DNA of 62,209 nucleotides from Paenibacillus sp. GM2 (GCF_900069005.2 NZ_LN831272.1:104226-166434); one strand, 5' to 3'. Shown: positions 34,052 through 43,389, counted from the stretch's first letter. Notes: generated by a model from the sequence alone, not told the origin. Numbers and translations are program-made.

Positions 34052-34431
34052 GATAGAAACCTTCCTTCTTTATAGGTTTGTATTGAAGAACATTGTAATC
34101 CCACAATGACATTTATTATACCATGAATCCACTGGGAATACCTACTTAATAAATTGGAATAAAAGCACAACATTTGATCCAACCTAAGTGTAGGCCTGCG
34201 TCTATCGACGATAAGCGTGTGCTCAAAAAAGCTACTTCCGATTCACTTTGTGTTAAATATCGGATTGATAAACTATCAGTGCAGCTGATGAAAAATTCGA
34301 TATCGCGTGAAAACCGGCCTTTGTATCGCGGTTCCTTCTCGAATGACTTCGATCGGTTTTCTGATTCAATGCGAACTCGGACCTTTTTGAGCCACCTCTA
34401 CAAACCTCTCACTAAGGAGGAGACGGATACC
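34052..34431. other. Divergent intergenic region lipA/lytH with an open extension
   Basis: This 380-base stretch holds the promoters for the two divergent genes. In the lytH frame it stays open for 86 codons upstream of the TTG start, ending in polar sequence without a signal peptide. No ribosome binding site precedes the candidate ATG at 34174. I read it as leader or chance frame rather than coding. No other element recognised. Confidence 0.45.
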
Positions 34432-35499
34432 TTGAAGATAACCTTAACATCCCTATACAGCAAGACGATAAGCTGCCTTATCGCCGCTTCATTGGTGACG
34501 GTGCCTTGGTCTTTTCGTGAGTCCCCGGTCACTACAGCCCATGCCGCCAGTCCGGAGAAACCCGGGGCAGCCCAGACCAGCCTGAGTGTCTATGAGCTAA
34601 GACGGGACCTGTATGAGAAAATCGGCATTCAGACGCAAATTCCGTGGTATTGGCTTGCGGCTATCGATCAATATGAACGGACCATAACCCCGCGTTCCCG
34701 CAAAAAGGTGAAGTCGGAAGATCAAATCGATCGCTTAACAAGCATCCGATTTAAGGAAGGTATCTGGTCCGGGCCGATTAATCCCGATCCGACCGACAAA
34801 AATCTGACCACGATTGCCTTGTTCGGCGGAATTGGCAAGGATGCATCTGCGGATGGAGCCGCCGATCCAACGGATGATCATGACGCCATGTTCACGATGG
34901 CTTCTTATTTGATCAGTCTCGGTTATGAAGAAGAAGACTTTCAAATCGCTTTATGGCGTTATTATCAAAATGATTCTGCGGTGAAGCGCATTCGACAATT
35001 CGCCAAAATCTACAAAACGTTTGGACCAATCAATCCTACCGCCAGCGCGTTTCCGCTGCCAATCAAGAGCATCTACACCTATCGCGATACGTGGGGAGAC
35101 CGGCGCGGCTGGGGTGGCCTGCGCACGCATGAAGGGACGGACCTGTTCGCCTCCTACGGCGTCCCGGTTCGGAGTGTATGTTATGGAATCATCGAGACCA
35201 AGGGATGGAATCCTTATGGCGGCTGGCGCATTGGCATTCGCGACCTGAATAATCGATATCATTACTACGCCCATCTACAAGGATATGAGAAGAAGATTGA
35301 GATCGGCGACATGGTCACGCCTGGCCAGGTCATCGGTTGGGTCGGCAGCAGCGGTTATGGTCCGCCGGGAACACAGGGGAGGTTCCCTCCTCATCTGCAT
35401 TACGGGATTTACCGTGACACCGGCACTACAGAGTGGGCCTTCAATCCATACCCCCTGCTTAAGCAATGGGAAAAGGCCGAGCGTAGCCGCAGCAAATAA
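34432..35499 (+). CDS. lytH: LytH-like M23 family metallopeptidase (sporulation peptidase)
   Basis: A 355-residue exported protein. A signal peptide ends at TTAHA (about residue 39). A helical middle domain is followed by an M23/LytM zinc peptidase domain with GLRTHEGTDLFASYG (His and Asp ligands) and FPPHLHYGIYR (HxH motif). LytH (YunA) cleaves L-Ala-D-Glu in spore cortex peptides to leave single L-Ala side chains in B. subtilis, and the yutD-lipA-lytH-yunB neighbourhood matches. The start is TTG with AAGGAGG upstream. Peptide bond specificity is inferred from homology and location. Confidence 0.83.
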   Translation: MKITLTSLYSKTISCLIAASLVTVPWSFRESPVTTAHAASPEKPGAAQTSLSVYELRRDLYEKIGIQTQIPWYWLAAIDQYERTITPRSRKKVKSEDQIDRLTSIRFKEGIWSGPINPDPTDKNLTTIALFGGIGKDASADGAADPTDDHDAMFTMASYLISLGYEEEDFQIALWRYYQNDSAVKRIRQFAKIYKTFGPINPTASAFPLPIKSIYTYRDTWGDRRGWGGLRTHEGTDLFASYGVPVRSVCYGIIETKGWNPYGGWRIGIRDLNNRYHYYAHLQGYEKKIEIGDMVTPGQVIGWVGSSGYGPPGTQGRFPPHLHYGIYRDTGTTEWAFNPYPLLKQWEKAERSRSK

Positions 35500-35553
35500 G
35501 CACCGGATTAGCGGAATAACTTATTAGCTACGGACTCGCATCAGCCTATTCTT

Positions 35554-36390
35554 TTAATGCTGTGACGATTGTGTCGTATCTTGCCCGTCCCCCTGCCCCT
35601 CTGTCGAGGGGACGGTTCCTTCTATAGGCGAGTTGCTGCCCTCCTGAGGCTGCTGCTCGCCTGTTTTAGGAGCCGGTATTGCAATATTGGGCGCTCCCGC
35701 CTGATTGCCTACGGGATTGCCTTTGCTATCGTAGTAATACATCGGGACATCGCCGACAACGAGCAAGTACGAAACGGGAATTTCGGTCTCGACCGATTGC
35801 GGCTCCATATCAAATGGAACGACAACCGCCAGCTCCGCTTTAACTCGCAAATACACCTCCACCAGAATCATATTAATCCCGGCATCCTGTTTACGGGTGC
35901 TCAAATCGACCTTCACGTCCCCTTGCGGCTCAATCTTAATCGGGATTCGCGGTCCAAATGAAGCGAGAATCGGACTGCCTAGCGCTTGCCCCAGCGGAAT
36001 CGTCTCCGATAAATGCGATACTTCCTCCAATGTGTCACGCACCGTTGCGATCGTATCCGATGTAATCTTCATGTGGGAGGAATAGTTCAACATGAATCCG
36101 GACACCTTCCCATTGCCATCCATCTTCCAATCGATCAATCGGTCGACTTGATCCGTATTCGCTACCTGTGAAGTAATCGCTTCATTGATCGCCTCCGTGG
36201 CCATCTGTTTCACACGGATACTGGCCAAATGCATAATCGGGCCTTTCATATGCTTCTCTACATAATTATAGAACTGCAAAAATCCGAATATAGTGATCAC
36301 CACGATGATTAGCCACAACCACCGCCTGGTCCCAGACTTTCTTCTTGGTCGTCTCCTCCGGCTACGCCAACCCCTTCTGAATCGCAGCAT
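35554..36390 (-). CDS. yunB: Sporulation protein YunB
   Basis: A 278-residue membrane-anchored protein. The first 25 residues are extremely Arg-rich, then one membrane helix (LWLIIVVITIFGFLQFYNYV), then a domain with NEAITSQVANTDQV and IPLGQALGSPILASFGPRIPI typical of YunB, exposed outside the membrane. The last 40 residues are a Gln/Pro/Gly/Thr tail of low complexity. YunB is a mother-cell sporulation protein of unknown activity, needed for proper spores together with other sigma-E proteins. The start follows GGGAGGGTG. Converges with lytH, with 54 bases between stops. Confidence 0.88.
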   Translation of the reverse strand: MLRFRRGWRSRRRRPRRKSGTRRWLWLIIVVITIFGFLQFYNYVEKHMKGPIMHLASIRVKQMATEAINEAITSQVANTDQVDRLIDWKMDGNGKVSGFMLNYSSHMKITSDTIATVRDTLEEVSHLSETIPLGQALGSPILASFGPRIPIKIEPQGDVKVDLSTRKQDAGINMILVEVYLRVKAELAVVVPFDMEPQSVETEIPVSYLLVVGDVPMYYYDSKGNPVGNQAGAPNIAIPAPKTGEQQPQEGSNSPIEGTVPSTEGQGDGQDTTQSSQH

Positions 36391-36675
36391 CTCTCACCCT
36401 CCCAGCCAGCAGGCAACTTCTAGAGGTTTGTTGCTCAAGCCCGCTCTTGAACACACACTTCTATACAAGTTATGCCGGACCTGGCCAAAAAAGAAGGACT
36501 GCCCTTCAAGCCCGCACCACTATTTCTAATTAATTTCAAACTGATTATTGATATAGAAATCTACAACTAAAACTGTTATTTTTACTCATAATTACCTTTA
36601 TTAGACCGATATAATGTGATAAGTTGTAAAACTTCAAGTCGCCAGCTAACAAACCATTGATCAGGAGGTAAGAAT

Positions 36676-37689
36676 ATGAATCAAAAAAGGTTAAGTTTGT
36701 TTCTTAAGGTTTTATCTCTTTTAGTCATTTTAGCCGTGTTTATTTCTACAGCCTTTCCCCCCTTACAGGCAAGTGCTGCCAGTAGAGGGGCCTGGGCTCC
36801 CAACACAGCATACGCAGTAAATGATAACGTTACTTATAACGGAAGTACGTACACCTGCCTTCAGGCCCATACCTCTATCGTCGGCTGGGAACCCCCTGTC
36901 GTCCCTGCCTTATGGGCGCAAGGAGGAGGTGGAACTCCCCCAACAACTCCTCCACCTGCCAATGGAGTGACATTCTATGCCGATATCAATTACGGAGGAG
37001 CAGCCATAACCCTTGGAGTAGGCAATTATACGCTGTCTCAGCTGAACGCGGCAGGCATTCCGAATGACTGGATGTCCTCGCTCAAGGTCCCTAACGGCTG
37101 GACTGTTGAGGTGTATGAGCACAATGACTTTGGAGGAACAAAATGGACCTTTACCGCAAGTTCTTCCTGGGTCGGCAGCGAGATCAATGACAAGATGTCA
37201 TCGGTTAAAATTTATATTGGTTCGCCATCTCCTTCAGTGACAAAACCTGGCGAGGTACCAAGTCATATTTGGTCATACGTGATGGATGTAGATAATGCAT
37301 ATGGTAAAGGCGGGGATTTTGCCTTGTTACTAAGTGCGGTGATCAAGAAGGAGAGCAGCTTTGGAGCCGGCTTGCCTGGCAGCCCATCCGGGGGTGACGG
37401 ATTAATGCAGGTGGAACCTAATACTCGCGCAGCCTATTTATCTCAATTCAGTTCTAAGTTTGGTCATGCATATAATCATGGCAGTGAACTAGATCAGGTA
37501 CGCCTGGGCGGACTCATCTTAAATGAAAAGATAGTAAGATTCGGCAGCATATATAATGGGCTATTACATTATAACGGAGGAGATAACTGGTATCCCGGAG
37601 CTACCGATTCTTATGGGCGCCCAATTCTCGCAGATCAATATGCCAATCAAGTGTACGCTACCTATAAGGGCTATGGCGGTAAGAACTAA
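36676..37689 (+). CDS. Secreted three-domain protein: chitin-binding, beta/gamma-crystallin and lysozyme-like domains
   Basis: A 337-residue exported protein. The signal peptide ends near ASA (residue 34). Residues 37-82 form a type 3 chitin-binding module (CBM5/12: GAWAPNTAYAVNDNVTYNG, YTCLQAHTS, GWEPP, LW). A Pro/Thr linker leads to a beta/gamma-crystallin domain (97-182: VTFYADINYGGAAITLGVGN and VEVYEHNDFGG). Residues 195-337 are a lytic-transglycosylase/lysozyme-like domain with the likely catalytic Glu226 (VIKKESSFG) and a GLMQ motif (242-245). Likely degrades chitin-like or peptidoglycan polymers outside the cell. The start has AGGAGG upstream; a TATAAT -10 lies at 36610. Domain calls are by pattern; the substrate is inference. 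Confidence 0.78.
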   Translation: MNQKRLSLFLKVLSLLVILAVFISTAFPPLQASAASRGAWAPNTAYAVNDNVTYNGSTYTCLQAHTSIVGWEPPVVPALWAQGGGGTPPTTPPPANGVTFYADINYGGAAITLGVGNYTLSQLNAAGIPNDWMSSLKVPNGWTVEVYEHNDFGGTKWTFTASSSWVGSEINDKMSSVKIYIGSPSPSVTKPGEVPSHIWSYVMDVDNAYGKGGDFALLLSAVIKKESSFGAGLPGSPSGGDGLMQVEPNTRAAYLSQFSSKFGHAYNHGSELDQVRLGGLILNEKIVRFGSIYNGLLHYNGGDNWYPGATDSYGRPILADQYANQVYATYKGYGGKN

Positions 37690-37742
37690 GAAGAGCAGTT
37701 GCAGCTTATATATGTTGCGACATTAGAAAATACGTAAAAAAA

Positions 37743-37830
37743 TAAACTGCACCCCCCATTGTTAGACAACATCTAAGGATTGGAGGTGCAGTTTTCATGA
37801 CTAAATTTCTGCAGAGAAAAACCTAAAACC
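37743..37830 (+). mobile_element. IS3-family left-end remnant with frameshifted orfA start
   Basis: The sequence AAACTGCACCCCCCATTG with TTAGACA, then a GGAGGTGCAG arm and an ATG at 37797 look like the left end of an IS3/IS150-type element, from memory of such ends. The ATG frame gives MTKFLQRKT then stop; adding one T would give MTKFSAEKNLK, a typical OrfA start, so the frame is shifted. Nothing of the transposase remains downstream. The CTGCACC/GGTGCAG arms with flanking A/T runs could terminate the upstream gene. Confidence 0.45.
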
Positions 37831-37918
37831 GAACATATGCTCAACAGGCGGCCTAAATAAATATCGTCTAACTTCCTAAGGGCATTTTAGGATTGGGCTG
37901 CCAAAGAACGGTTTTTTA

Positions 37919-38719
37919 TTAGTTAAAATACCGCTGCCGCAGCCCTTCATACAACAGCACCGATGCGGCCATGGCCACATTAAGCGATTCCGCCTGGCCG
38001 CGCATCGGGATGATCAGTCCATCATCCATCAGCGCACGGACTTCTTCGCTCAGCCCGCCGCCTTCACTGCCGAACAGCAGCCAGACAGGGCCTGTGAAAT
38101 CATATTCGTAGCAGTTCACCGCCGCCTGCAAACTAGTGCCGGCAAGACGAATGCCTCGTTCCTTGGCTTGCGGTAAAATTTCCGCTAACCGATCTCGCAA
38201 AATCGGCAGATGAAATAACGACCCCATCGTGGAACGAATCACCTTGGGACTGTAAATGTCAGCGCTCCCTGAGCCGACAATAACACCATCGGCTCCCACG
38301 GCATCCGCCGTACGAATAATTGTACCAACATTGCCGGGATCCTGGACTCCGTCGAGCACCACCACAAGGCTGCGATCCTTGTTCAGCAGCGACTTCATCT
38401 GCACCTGCTCATCCGGCTTGCGCAGAACGGCAAATACCGGCTGAGGCGTCTTCGTGTCGCTGCATTTGGCGATCACCGCCGCTGACACAGCGATCCAGCT
38501 CACATCAAGCCGCGCTGCCGCTGCCGAAGATATTTCCGCCGGAATGCCGTTCTCCTGCTCATAACAAATACACTCTATGTCCGCACCTGAACGAAGCGCC
38601 TCCTGCACTAAATGGATGCCTTCGATCAGGTATTTATGCTGCTTGTCCCGCTGCTTCTTCTCAAGCAGCAGGGCCCACTCTTTCACTCGGGCATTTTGCG
38701 GCGATAAAATTTCCATCAT
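37919..38719 (-). CDS. SpoU/TrmH family RNA 2'-O-methyltransferase
   Basis: A 266-residue SPOUT-class methyltransferase. An N-terminal substrate-binding domain (KYLIEGIHLVQEALRSG) precedes the knotted catalytic domain with VVLDGVQDPGNVGTIIRTAD (motif 1 with the key Asn and Arg), LLFGSEGGGLSEEV (motif 2) and IPMRGQAESLNVAMAASVLLYE (motif 3). It uses SAM to methylate ribose 2'-OH in rRNA or tRNA. It resembles B. subtilis YsgA, which also lies near sspI and is usually followed by pheST; pheST is not seen here because the strand ends in the preceding IS remnant. The target nucleotide is unknown. Confidence 0.88.
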   Translation of the reverse strand: MMEILSPQNARVKEWALLLEKKQRDKQHKYLIEGIHLVQEALRSGADIECICYEQENGIPAEISSAAAARLDVSWIAVSAAVIAKCSDTKTPQPVFAVLRKPDEQVQMKSLLNKDRSLVVVLDGVQDPGNVGTIIRTADAVGADGVIVGSGSADIYSPKVIRSTMGSLFHLPILRDRLAEILPQAKERGIRLAGTSLQAAVNCYEYDFTGPVWLLFGSEGGGLSEEVRALMDDGLIIPMRGQAESLNVAMAASVLLYEGLRQRYFN

Positions 38720-38739
38720 ATTTATTTCATCCTAACCGA

Positions 38740-39414
38740 TCAAGATTCTGCATAAGCCAGTTCCAGCTTCGTAAGATCATTCTTCTGCCCTACGATAATC
38801 AGAATATCGCCTTCCTCAAGACGGTCATCCGCTGTAGGTGAAATATTCATCTTCGTGCCCCGTTTGATCGCCATTACGTTACAGCCGAATTTGGCCCGAA
38901 CGTCCAGTTCCTTCAGGTTCTGACCGAGCATGCCGGAAGTCGCCCGCATCTCGGCGATACTATATTCATCGGATAACTCAATATAGTCCAGAATATTAGG
39001 TGAAGTCAGATGATGCGCTACTCGAAGTCCCATATCTCTTTCCGGATATATGACTTTATCGGCTCCGATTTTGTTCAGCACTTTACCATGCAGCTCGTTC
39101 TGCGCTTTTACAACGATCAGCGGTCCCCCGAGATCCTTTAATATTAGAGTCGTGAGAATACTAGCCTGGATATCCTGGCCAATCGCCACAACTACGACAT
39201 CAAAATTTCGGATACCGAGCGCTCGCAGCGCTTCTTCATCCGTAGAATCAGCGGATACCGCATGTGTTACAATATTGGATACAGCCTGGGTTCTTTGTTC
39301 ATTCGCATCGATTGCAAGAACATCGAATCCCATGCCACTAAGAGCACTCGCGACACTAAGACCAAATCTTCCCATACCTATTACGGCAAATTGTTTCTTT
39401 TCTGTGCGTGCCAC
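38740..39414 (-). CDS. KtrA/KtrC-type potassium uptake regulatory protein
   Basis: A 224-residue peripheral cytoplasmic protein with an RCK_N domain (FAVIGMGRFGLSVASALSGMG, a GxGxxG nucleotide-binding fold, and acidic DANEQRTQ) and an RCK_C domain from about residue 135. KtrA/C proteins form an octameric ring that gates the KtrB/D potassium channel in response to ATP/ADP and cyclic di-AMP. I place the start at GTG six bases after GGGGTG. No KtrB/D gene is adjacent, so it is a stand-alone subunit as B. subtilis ktrC is. It follows the SpoU gene divergently from sspI. Confidence 0.85.
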   Translation of the reverse strand: MARTEKKQFAVIGMGRFGLSVASALSGMGFDVLAIDANEQRTQAVSNIVTHAVSADSTDEEALRALGIRNFDVVVVAIGQDIQASILTTLILKDLGGPLIVVKAQNELHGKVLNKIGADKVIYPERDMGLRVAHHLTSPNILDYIELSDEYSIAEMRATSGMLGQNLKELDVRAKFGCNVMAIKRGTKMNISPTADDRLEEGDILIIVGQKNDLTKLELAYAES

Positions 39415-39537
39415 TATTTTCACCCCGAAATTTTGGATTCGATCTAGTATACCATATTCGATTCAAAACTTGAATTTATACAGGCCGGATCGGGAACATT
39501 AACCACTGGGCCTATACTATTTCAAGGAGGGTTCTCC

Positions 39538-39771
39538 ATGTCAATTATGCTTGATCTGCGTCAGGCTGTCATTCACAAGGTACATGGCAAGGACAAGGAG
39601 GGGCTGCGCGAGATGATTGAGGGTTCCATCGACGCTCAGGAAGCAGCGCTGCCCGGGCTTGGTGTCATGTTCGAGATCATCTGGAAGAACATCGATCAGA
39701 CCAAGCAGGATGAATTGCTCGCCATTCTCAATCAGCAGCTTGCTCAAATGGAAATAAAGCCTTTGAAATAA
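39538..39771 (+). CDS. sspI: Small acid-soluble spore protein SspI
   Basis: A 77-residue forespore protein. The N-terminus LDLRQAVIHKVHGKDKEGL, the centre LPGLGVMFEIIWKNI and the ending Gln/Leu-rich helix match SspI of Bacillus. The ATG follows AGGAGG at seven bases. It is a minor acid-soluble spore protein of the H/I/J group, made under sigma-G control; a convincing sigma-G promoter is not visible by eye. In B. subtilis sspI also lies beside a SpoU gene, as here with ktrA between. It has its own terminator. Confidence 0.92.
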   Translation: MSIMLDLRQAVIHKVHGKDKEGLREMIEGSIDAQEAALPGLGVMFEIIWKNIDQTKQDELLAILNQQLAQMEIKPLK

Positions 39772-39791
39772 GATGGCTGCCCCATGTATAG

Positions 39792-39838
39792 AACAAGCCT
39801 TTACTAACCGAAATTCGGCCAAGTAAAGGCTTGTTTTA
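39792..39838. terminator. Terminator downstream of sspI
   Basis: Perfect 13-pair arms ACAAGCCTTTACT/AGTAAAGGCTTGT, with an inner CCGAA/TTCGG pairing, followed by TTTATAT. It lies between sspI and the convergent prfC gene. Confidence 0.88.
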
Positions 39839-39870
39839 TATAACGTTGTTGCAAGCTTTTTAAAGGTTGC

Positions 39871-41454
39871 TTACGGAGCAGTCTCCTGGAACTTCGCATC
39901 CGGATTTTTCTCCATCGCGGTACGCATCGCATATTCGTTCTCGAACAAGGCCACATAGTTGCCTTTCTTATCCGTTACAAGCGTTGAATTAATCCGGAAT
40001 TTGGACGGGTCCACCTTCTCGGCAACGATCCAGCGTGCGAATTGGAATGGCATACGCTGTAATTGTACATCCACCCCATATTCATTTTTCATTCTGTACT
40101 CGAACACCTCGAACTGAAGCTGTCCGACGACGCCCAACAGCGTATCCTCAAACCCAACGGTTGTGAATACTTGGATCGTCCCCTCTTCGGTCAGCTGGTC
40201 AATCCCCTTCTGGTATTGCTTATGCTTCAACGCATTCTTTACAGTAACTTTGGCAAATATCTCTGGTGAGAAGGTCGGCATCTCATCAAAGACAACGCCC
40301 CCGCCCTGGCTTAACGAATCCCCAATACGGAAAATACCCGGGTCAAACAGACCGATAATATCGCCCGGATAAGCCTCGCTCACAATATCCCGGTCCTGAG
40401 CTAAAAATTGCTGTGGCTGAGAGAGCTTAATGTCCTTGCCGGTTCTCATTTGCTTCACCGACATACCTCGTTCGAATTTGCCGGATACAATACGCAAGAA
40501 GGCAATCCGGTCACGGTGAGCCGGGTTCATATTCGCCTGGATCTTGAATACATAACCCGAGAACTTCTCATTTGTAGGCTCAACGGATCCATCCGTGCTG
40601 CGACGCGGCTCAGGCTTAGGTGCCAGCTGCAGGAAATTCTCCAGGAAGGTCTGAACCCCAAAGTTATTTACCGCACTGCCGAAAAACACAGGAGTAAGCT
40701 GCCCATTCTTAACCTTCTCCAGATCAAATGGGTCTCCTGCTACATCAAGCAGCTCCAGGTCCTGGCATAGCTGATCATGCAAATATTCTCCAGCCATCTC
40801 ACGGATGAGTGGATCATTGTAGCCTTCGACCTTCTTCACTTCAATATGATCGTGATCGTCTCCCTGGAACAGCTCCACCTGATTCTTCATCCGGTCGTAT
40901 ACACCGCACAGCTCGCGTCCGGAGCCGATAGGCCAGTTCATCGGTACAGAACGAATACCTAGAACCTGTTCAATTTCCTCCATCAGATCAAACGGACTGC
41001 GTCCTTCACGGTCCAGCTTATTAATAAATGTAAAGATCGGGATTCCCCGCTTGGCACAGACCTGGAACAACTTGATGGTCTGCGCCTCGACGCCTTTGGC
41101 CACGTCGATCAACATAACGGCGCTATCGGCAGCCGTTAATGTCCGATACGTATCCTCACTAAAATCCTGGTGACCGGGCGTATCCAGAATATTAATGCGG
41201 TGTCCTTTATAATCAAATTGCATCACGGAAGAGGTTACTGATATCCCCCGCTGCTTCTCAATCTCCATCCAGTCGCTCGTTGCATGCTTGCTTGCCTTAC
41301 GCGCCTTAACCGAGCCGGCTAGACGGATCGCTCCTCCGAACAGCAGCAATTTCTCCGTTAAGGTCGTCTTCCCGGCATCCGGGTGGGAAATGATAGCAAA
41401 CGTTCTGCGTTTGTCCACTTCCTGCTGCAGCTCTTGCTCCAATGCTTTGCTCAT
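39871..41454 (-). CDS. prfC: Peptide chain release factor 3
   Basis: A 527-residue translational GTPase that recycles RF1/RF2 from the ribosome. G motifs are SHPDAGKTT, DTPGHQDF and NKLDRE. The N-terminal EVDKRRTFAIISHPDAGKTT and SDWMEIEKQRGISVTSSVMQF blocks are specific for RF3 rather than EF-G. The start is ATG; a GTG two codons earlier is in the ribosome binding site. RF3 is present in some but not all Firmicutes. Gene is single in its strand run, with the next gene upstream (zwf) ended by a terminator. Confidence 0.96.
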   Translation of the reverse strand: MSKALEQELQQEVDKRRTFAIISHPDAGKTTLTEKLLLFGGAIRLAGSVKARKASKHATSDWMEIEKQRGISVTSSVMQFDYKGHRINILDTPGHQDFSEDTYRTLTAADSAVMLIDVAKGVEAQTIKLFQVCAKRGIPIFTFINKLDREGRSPFDLMEEIEQVLGIRSVPMNWPIGSGRELCGVYDRMKNQVELFQGDDHDHIEVKKVEGYNDPLIREMAGEYLHDQLCQDLELLDVAGDPFDLEKVKNGQLTPVFFGSAVNNFGVQTFLENFLQLAPKPEPRRSTDGSVEPTNEKFSGYVFKIQANMNPAHRDRIAFLRIVSGKFERGMSVKQMRTGKDIKLSQPQQFLAQDRDIVSEAYPGDIIGLFDPGIFRIGDSLSQGGGVVFDEMPTFSPEIFAKVTVKNALKHKQYQKGIDQLTEEGTIQVFTTVGFEDTLLGVVGQLQFEVFEYRMKNEYGVDVQLQRMPFQFARWIVAEKVDPSKFRINSTLVTDKKGNYVALFENEYAMRTAMEKNPDAKFQETAP

Positions 41455-41543
41455 TCTCACTTTCCTCTCGCTTCACAAATTCATGCCTTTTATTTTAACA
41501 TATTTTTTTACGCAAGTACGCATATTCCTTCACGGACATTTAG

Positions 41544-41581
41544 CAAAAAAAGACGCACCAAACTGTTTTTCGTTTGGCGCG
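41544..41581 (-). terminator. Terminator of zwf
   Basis: Minus-strand stem GCGCCAAAC/GTTTGGTGC-type with a GAAAAACA loop followed by TTTTTTT, 45 bases after the zwf stop. It lies just upstream of prfC. Confidence 0.85.
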
Positions 41582-41626
41582 ACTCTCTATATAGCTTATT
41601 ATCGTTAAATCCGGGATCAGATATAC

Positions 41627-43180
41627 TTACTGCTTGATCCAGATTACATTGTCTTCTTCCTGTCCGTTCACCGGCCACCAGTGGAATCCATCCAAAGCAA
41701 GCAGCTCATCGGCCTGCTCAGGTCCCCATGATCCTGCAGGATACATTTGGATGTCAGACGGGTTCTGACCCCAAGCGGAAGCGATGCGATCCACGAAGGA
41801 CCAAGCTGCAGCTACTTCATCCCAACGGGTAAAGTAAGTGGAATCGCCATTGGCCGCATCATAGATGAGGCGTTCATAAGCCTCAGGCGAGTTGATGCCT
41901 ACCTGACAGCTCTGGCAGAATTCCATCGCGAATGGCTCGATCTTTGACTCTGACCCCGGCTTCTTGGCATTGATCTTAATATAAATGCCTTCCATCGGAT
42001 TAACGCGGATGACGAGCAGATTCGGCTCAAGATTATGCTTCTGGCCCAAGTATACGTTCGTTGGCATTTGTTTGAATTCCACCACGACTTCCGTGGTCTT
42101 CACTGGCAGACGCTTGCCGGTACGAATATAAAACGGCACCCCAGCCCAGCGGAAGTTATCTACAAATACCTTAGCCGCAAAGTAAGTTTCTGTAGTGGAT
42201 TCCGGATCTACTTTGTCCTCTTGACGATAGCCCGGCATCTCTTTGCCTTGGCTCTCTCCGGACTTGTATTGACCACGAACGACATGAGCCTTCACATCTT
42301 CTTCAGACTCATATGGACGCAATGAGCGAAGCACTTTAACCTTCTCATCGCGGATATCCTCTGGATACAGGCGGCTAGGCGCCTCCATAGCAATCATCGT
42401 CAGCATTTGCAGCATATGGTTCTGACCCATATCACGCAATGCCCCCGCATGATCGTAGTAGCCTCCGCGCTCTTCCACGCCGACCGTCTCACTCAGCGTA
42501 ATTTGCACGTTGGCAATATGTTTATTGTTCCATAATGGCTCGAAGAAGGAATTCCCGAAGCGAATAACTTCGATATTCTGAACCATCTCTTTGCCGAGAT
42601 AGTGGTCAATCCGGAAGATCTCCTCTTCCTTGAACACTTGGCTTAATTCTTCGTTCAGCTTCTGAGCAGAGCTCAGATCGTAGCCGAACGGCTTCTCGAT
42701 CACCAGGCGATGCCAGCCTTCGCTGGCAAGCATGCCGCCCTTCTTCAGATTGAAGGATACGCTGCCGAACAATTCAGGAGCGAGCGCGAGATAGAACAAG
42801 CGGTTACCCGGTATATTGAAGCGGTCTTCCACGGATTCCGTTAAATCCCGCAATTCATGATACCCATCGATATTGTGAATATCCAGCGATTTATAAGAGA
42901 AATGCTCCGCAAACTTCGTCCAAGCCTCAAGGTCAGCCTCTTTGACTTTGTAACGGCAGAACTCTTGAATGGAACGATATAGATCGTCCCGAAATTCTTC
43001 ATGAGTGCGTGGTCTCCGGGCAACGCCGATAACTGCAAAATCCTCAGCCAGCTTCCCTTCGCGATACAGCGAATAGATAGCAGGAAAGAGCTTACGACGC
43101 GCCAAGTCCCCAGTAGCACCAAAAATAAAAAATACCGCTCCCGGTGTCTGAAGTGATTCTAGATTTTGATTTTCAGTCAT
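41627..43180 (-). CDS. zwf: Glucose-6-phosphate 1-dehydrogenase
   Basis: A 517-residue cytoplasmic dehydrogenase for the first step of the pentose phosphate pathway, reducing NADP. The Rossmann motif FIFGATGDLARRKLFP is at the N-terminus and the signature IDHYLGKEMVQN with the catalytic His region lies at about residue 200. Length and the conserved RIDHYLGKE context fit normal Zwf. The start follows GAGGAG. The gene is monocistronic; no 6-phosphogluconate dehydrogenase gene is near. Confidence 0.97.
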   Translation of the reverse strand: MTENQNLESLQTPGAVFFIFGATGDLARRKLFPAIYSLYREGKLAEDFAVIGVARRPRTHEEFRDDLYRSIQEFCRYKVKEADLEAWTKFAEHFSYKSLDIHNIDGYHELRDLTESVEDRFNIPGNRLFYLALAPELFGSVSFNLKKGGMLASEGWHRLVIEKPFGYDLSSAQKLNEELSQVFKEEEIFRIDHYLGKEMVQNIEVIRFGNSFFEPLWNNKHIANVQITLSETVGVEERGGYYDHAGALRDMGQNHMLQMLTMIAMEAPSRLYPEDIRDEKVKVLRSLRPYESEEDVKAHVVRGQYKSGESQGKEMPGYRQEDKVDPESTTETYFAAKVFVDNFRWAGVPFYIRTGKRLPVKTTEVVVEFKQMPTNVYLGQKHNLEPNLLVIRVNPMEGIYIKINAKKPGSESKIEPFAMEFCQSCQVGINSPEAYERLIYDAANGDSTYFTRWDEVAAAWSFVDRIASAWGQNPSDIQMYPAGSWGPEQADELLALDGFHWWPVNGQEEDNVIWIKQ

Positions 43181-43389
43181 GGCTCCTCATTCTTTCTATA
43201 TATTATAGTGTATATTTATACAATTCCTATCAATACCATCACCTTACAAGGCATGACTAGGTAGTGATGTAATTTTAGCACATTAACGCGAAGGTTGCCA
43301 TCACATTCATATCAAAAATTGTTGGGTTTCCTGAAAATTCATCTAATATTAATCTAACATTAATTTTAAGTCCATCTTATACTTCGTTT

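Noticed and set aside
37830..37843. CGAACATATGCTC resembling a LexA box
   Set aside because: No gene starts downstream in either direction at a suitable distance; it is next to the IS remnant and likely chance.
39440..39537. Sigma-G promoter for sspI
   Set aside because: A TATACTA element resembles a -10 box but I find no -35 at 17-18 bases; not strong enough to annotate.
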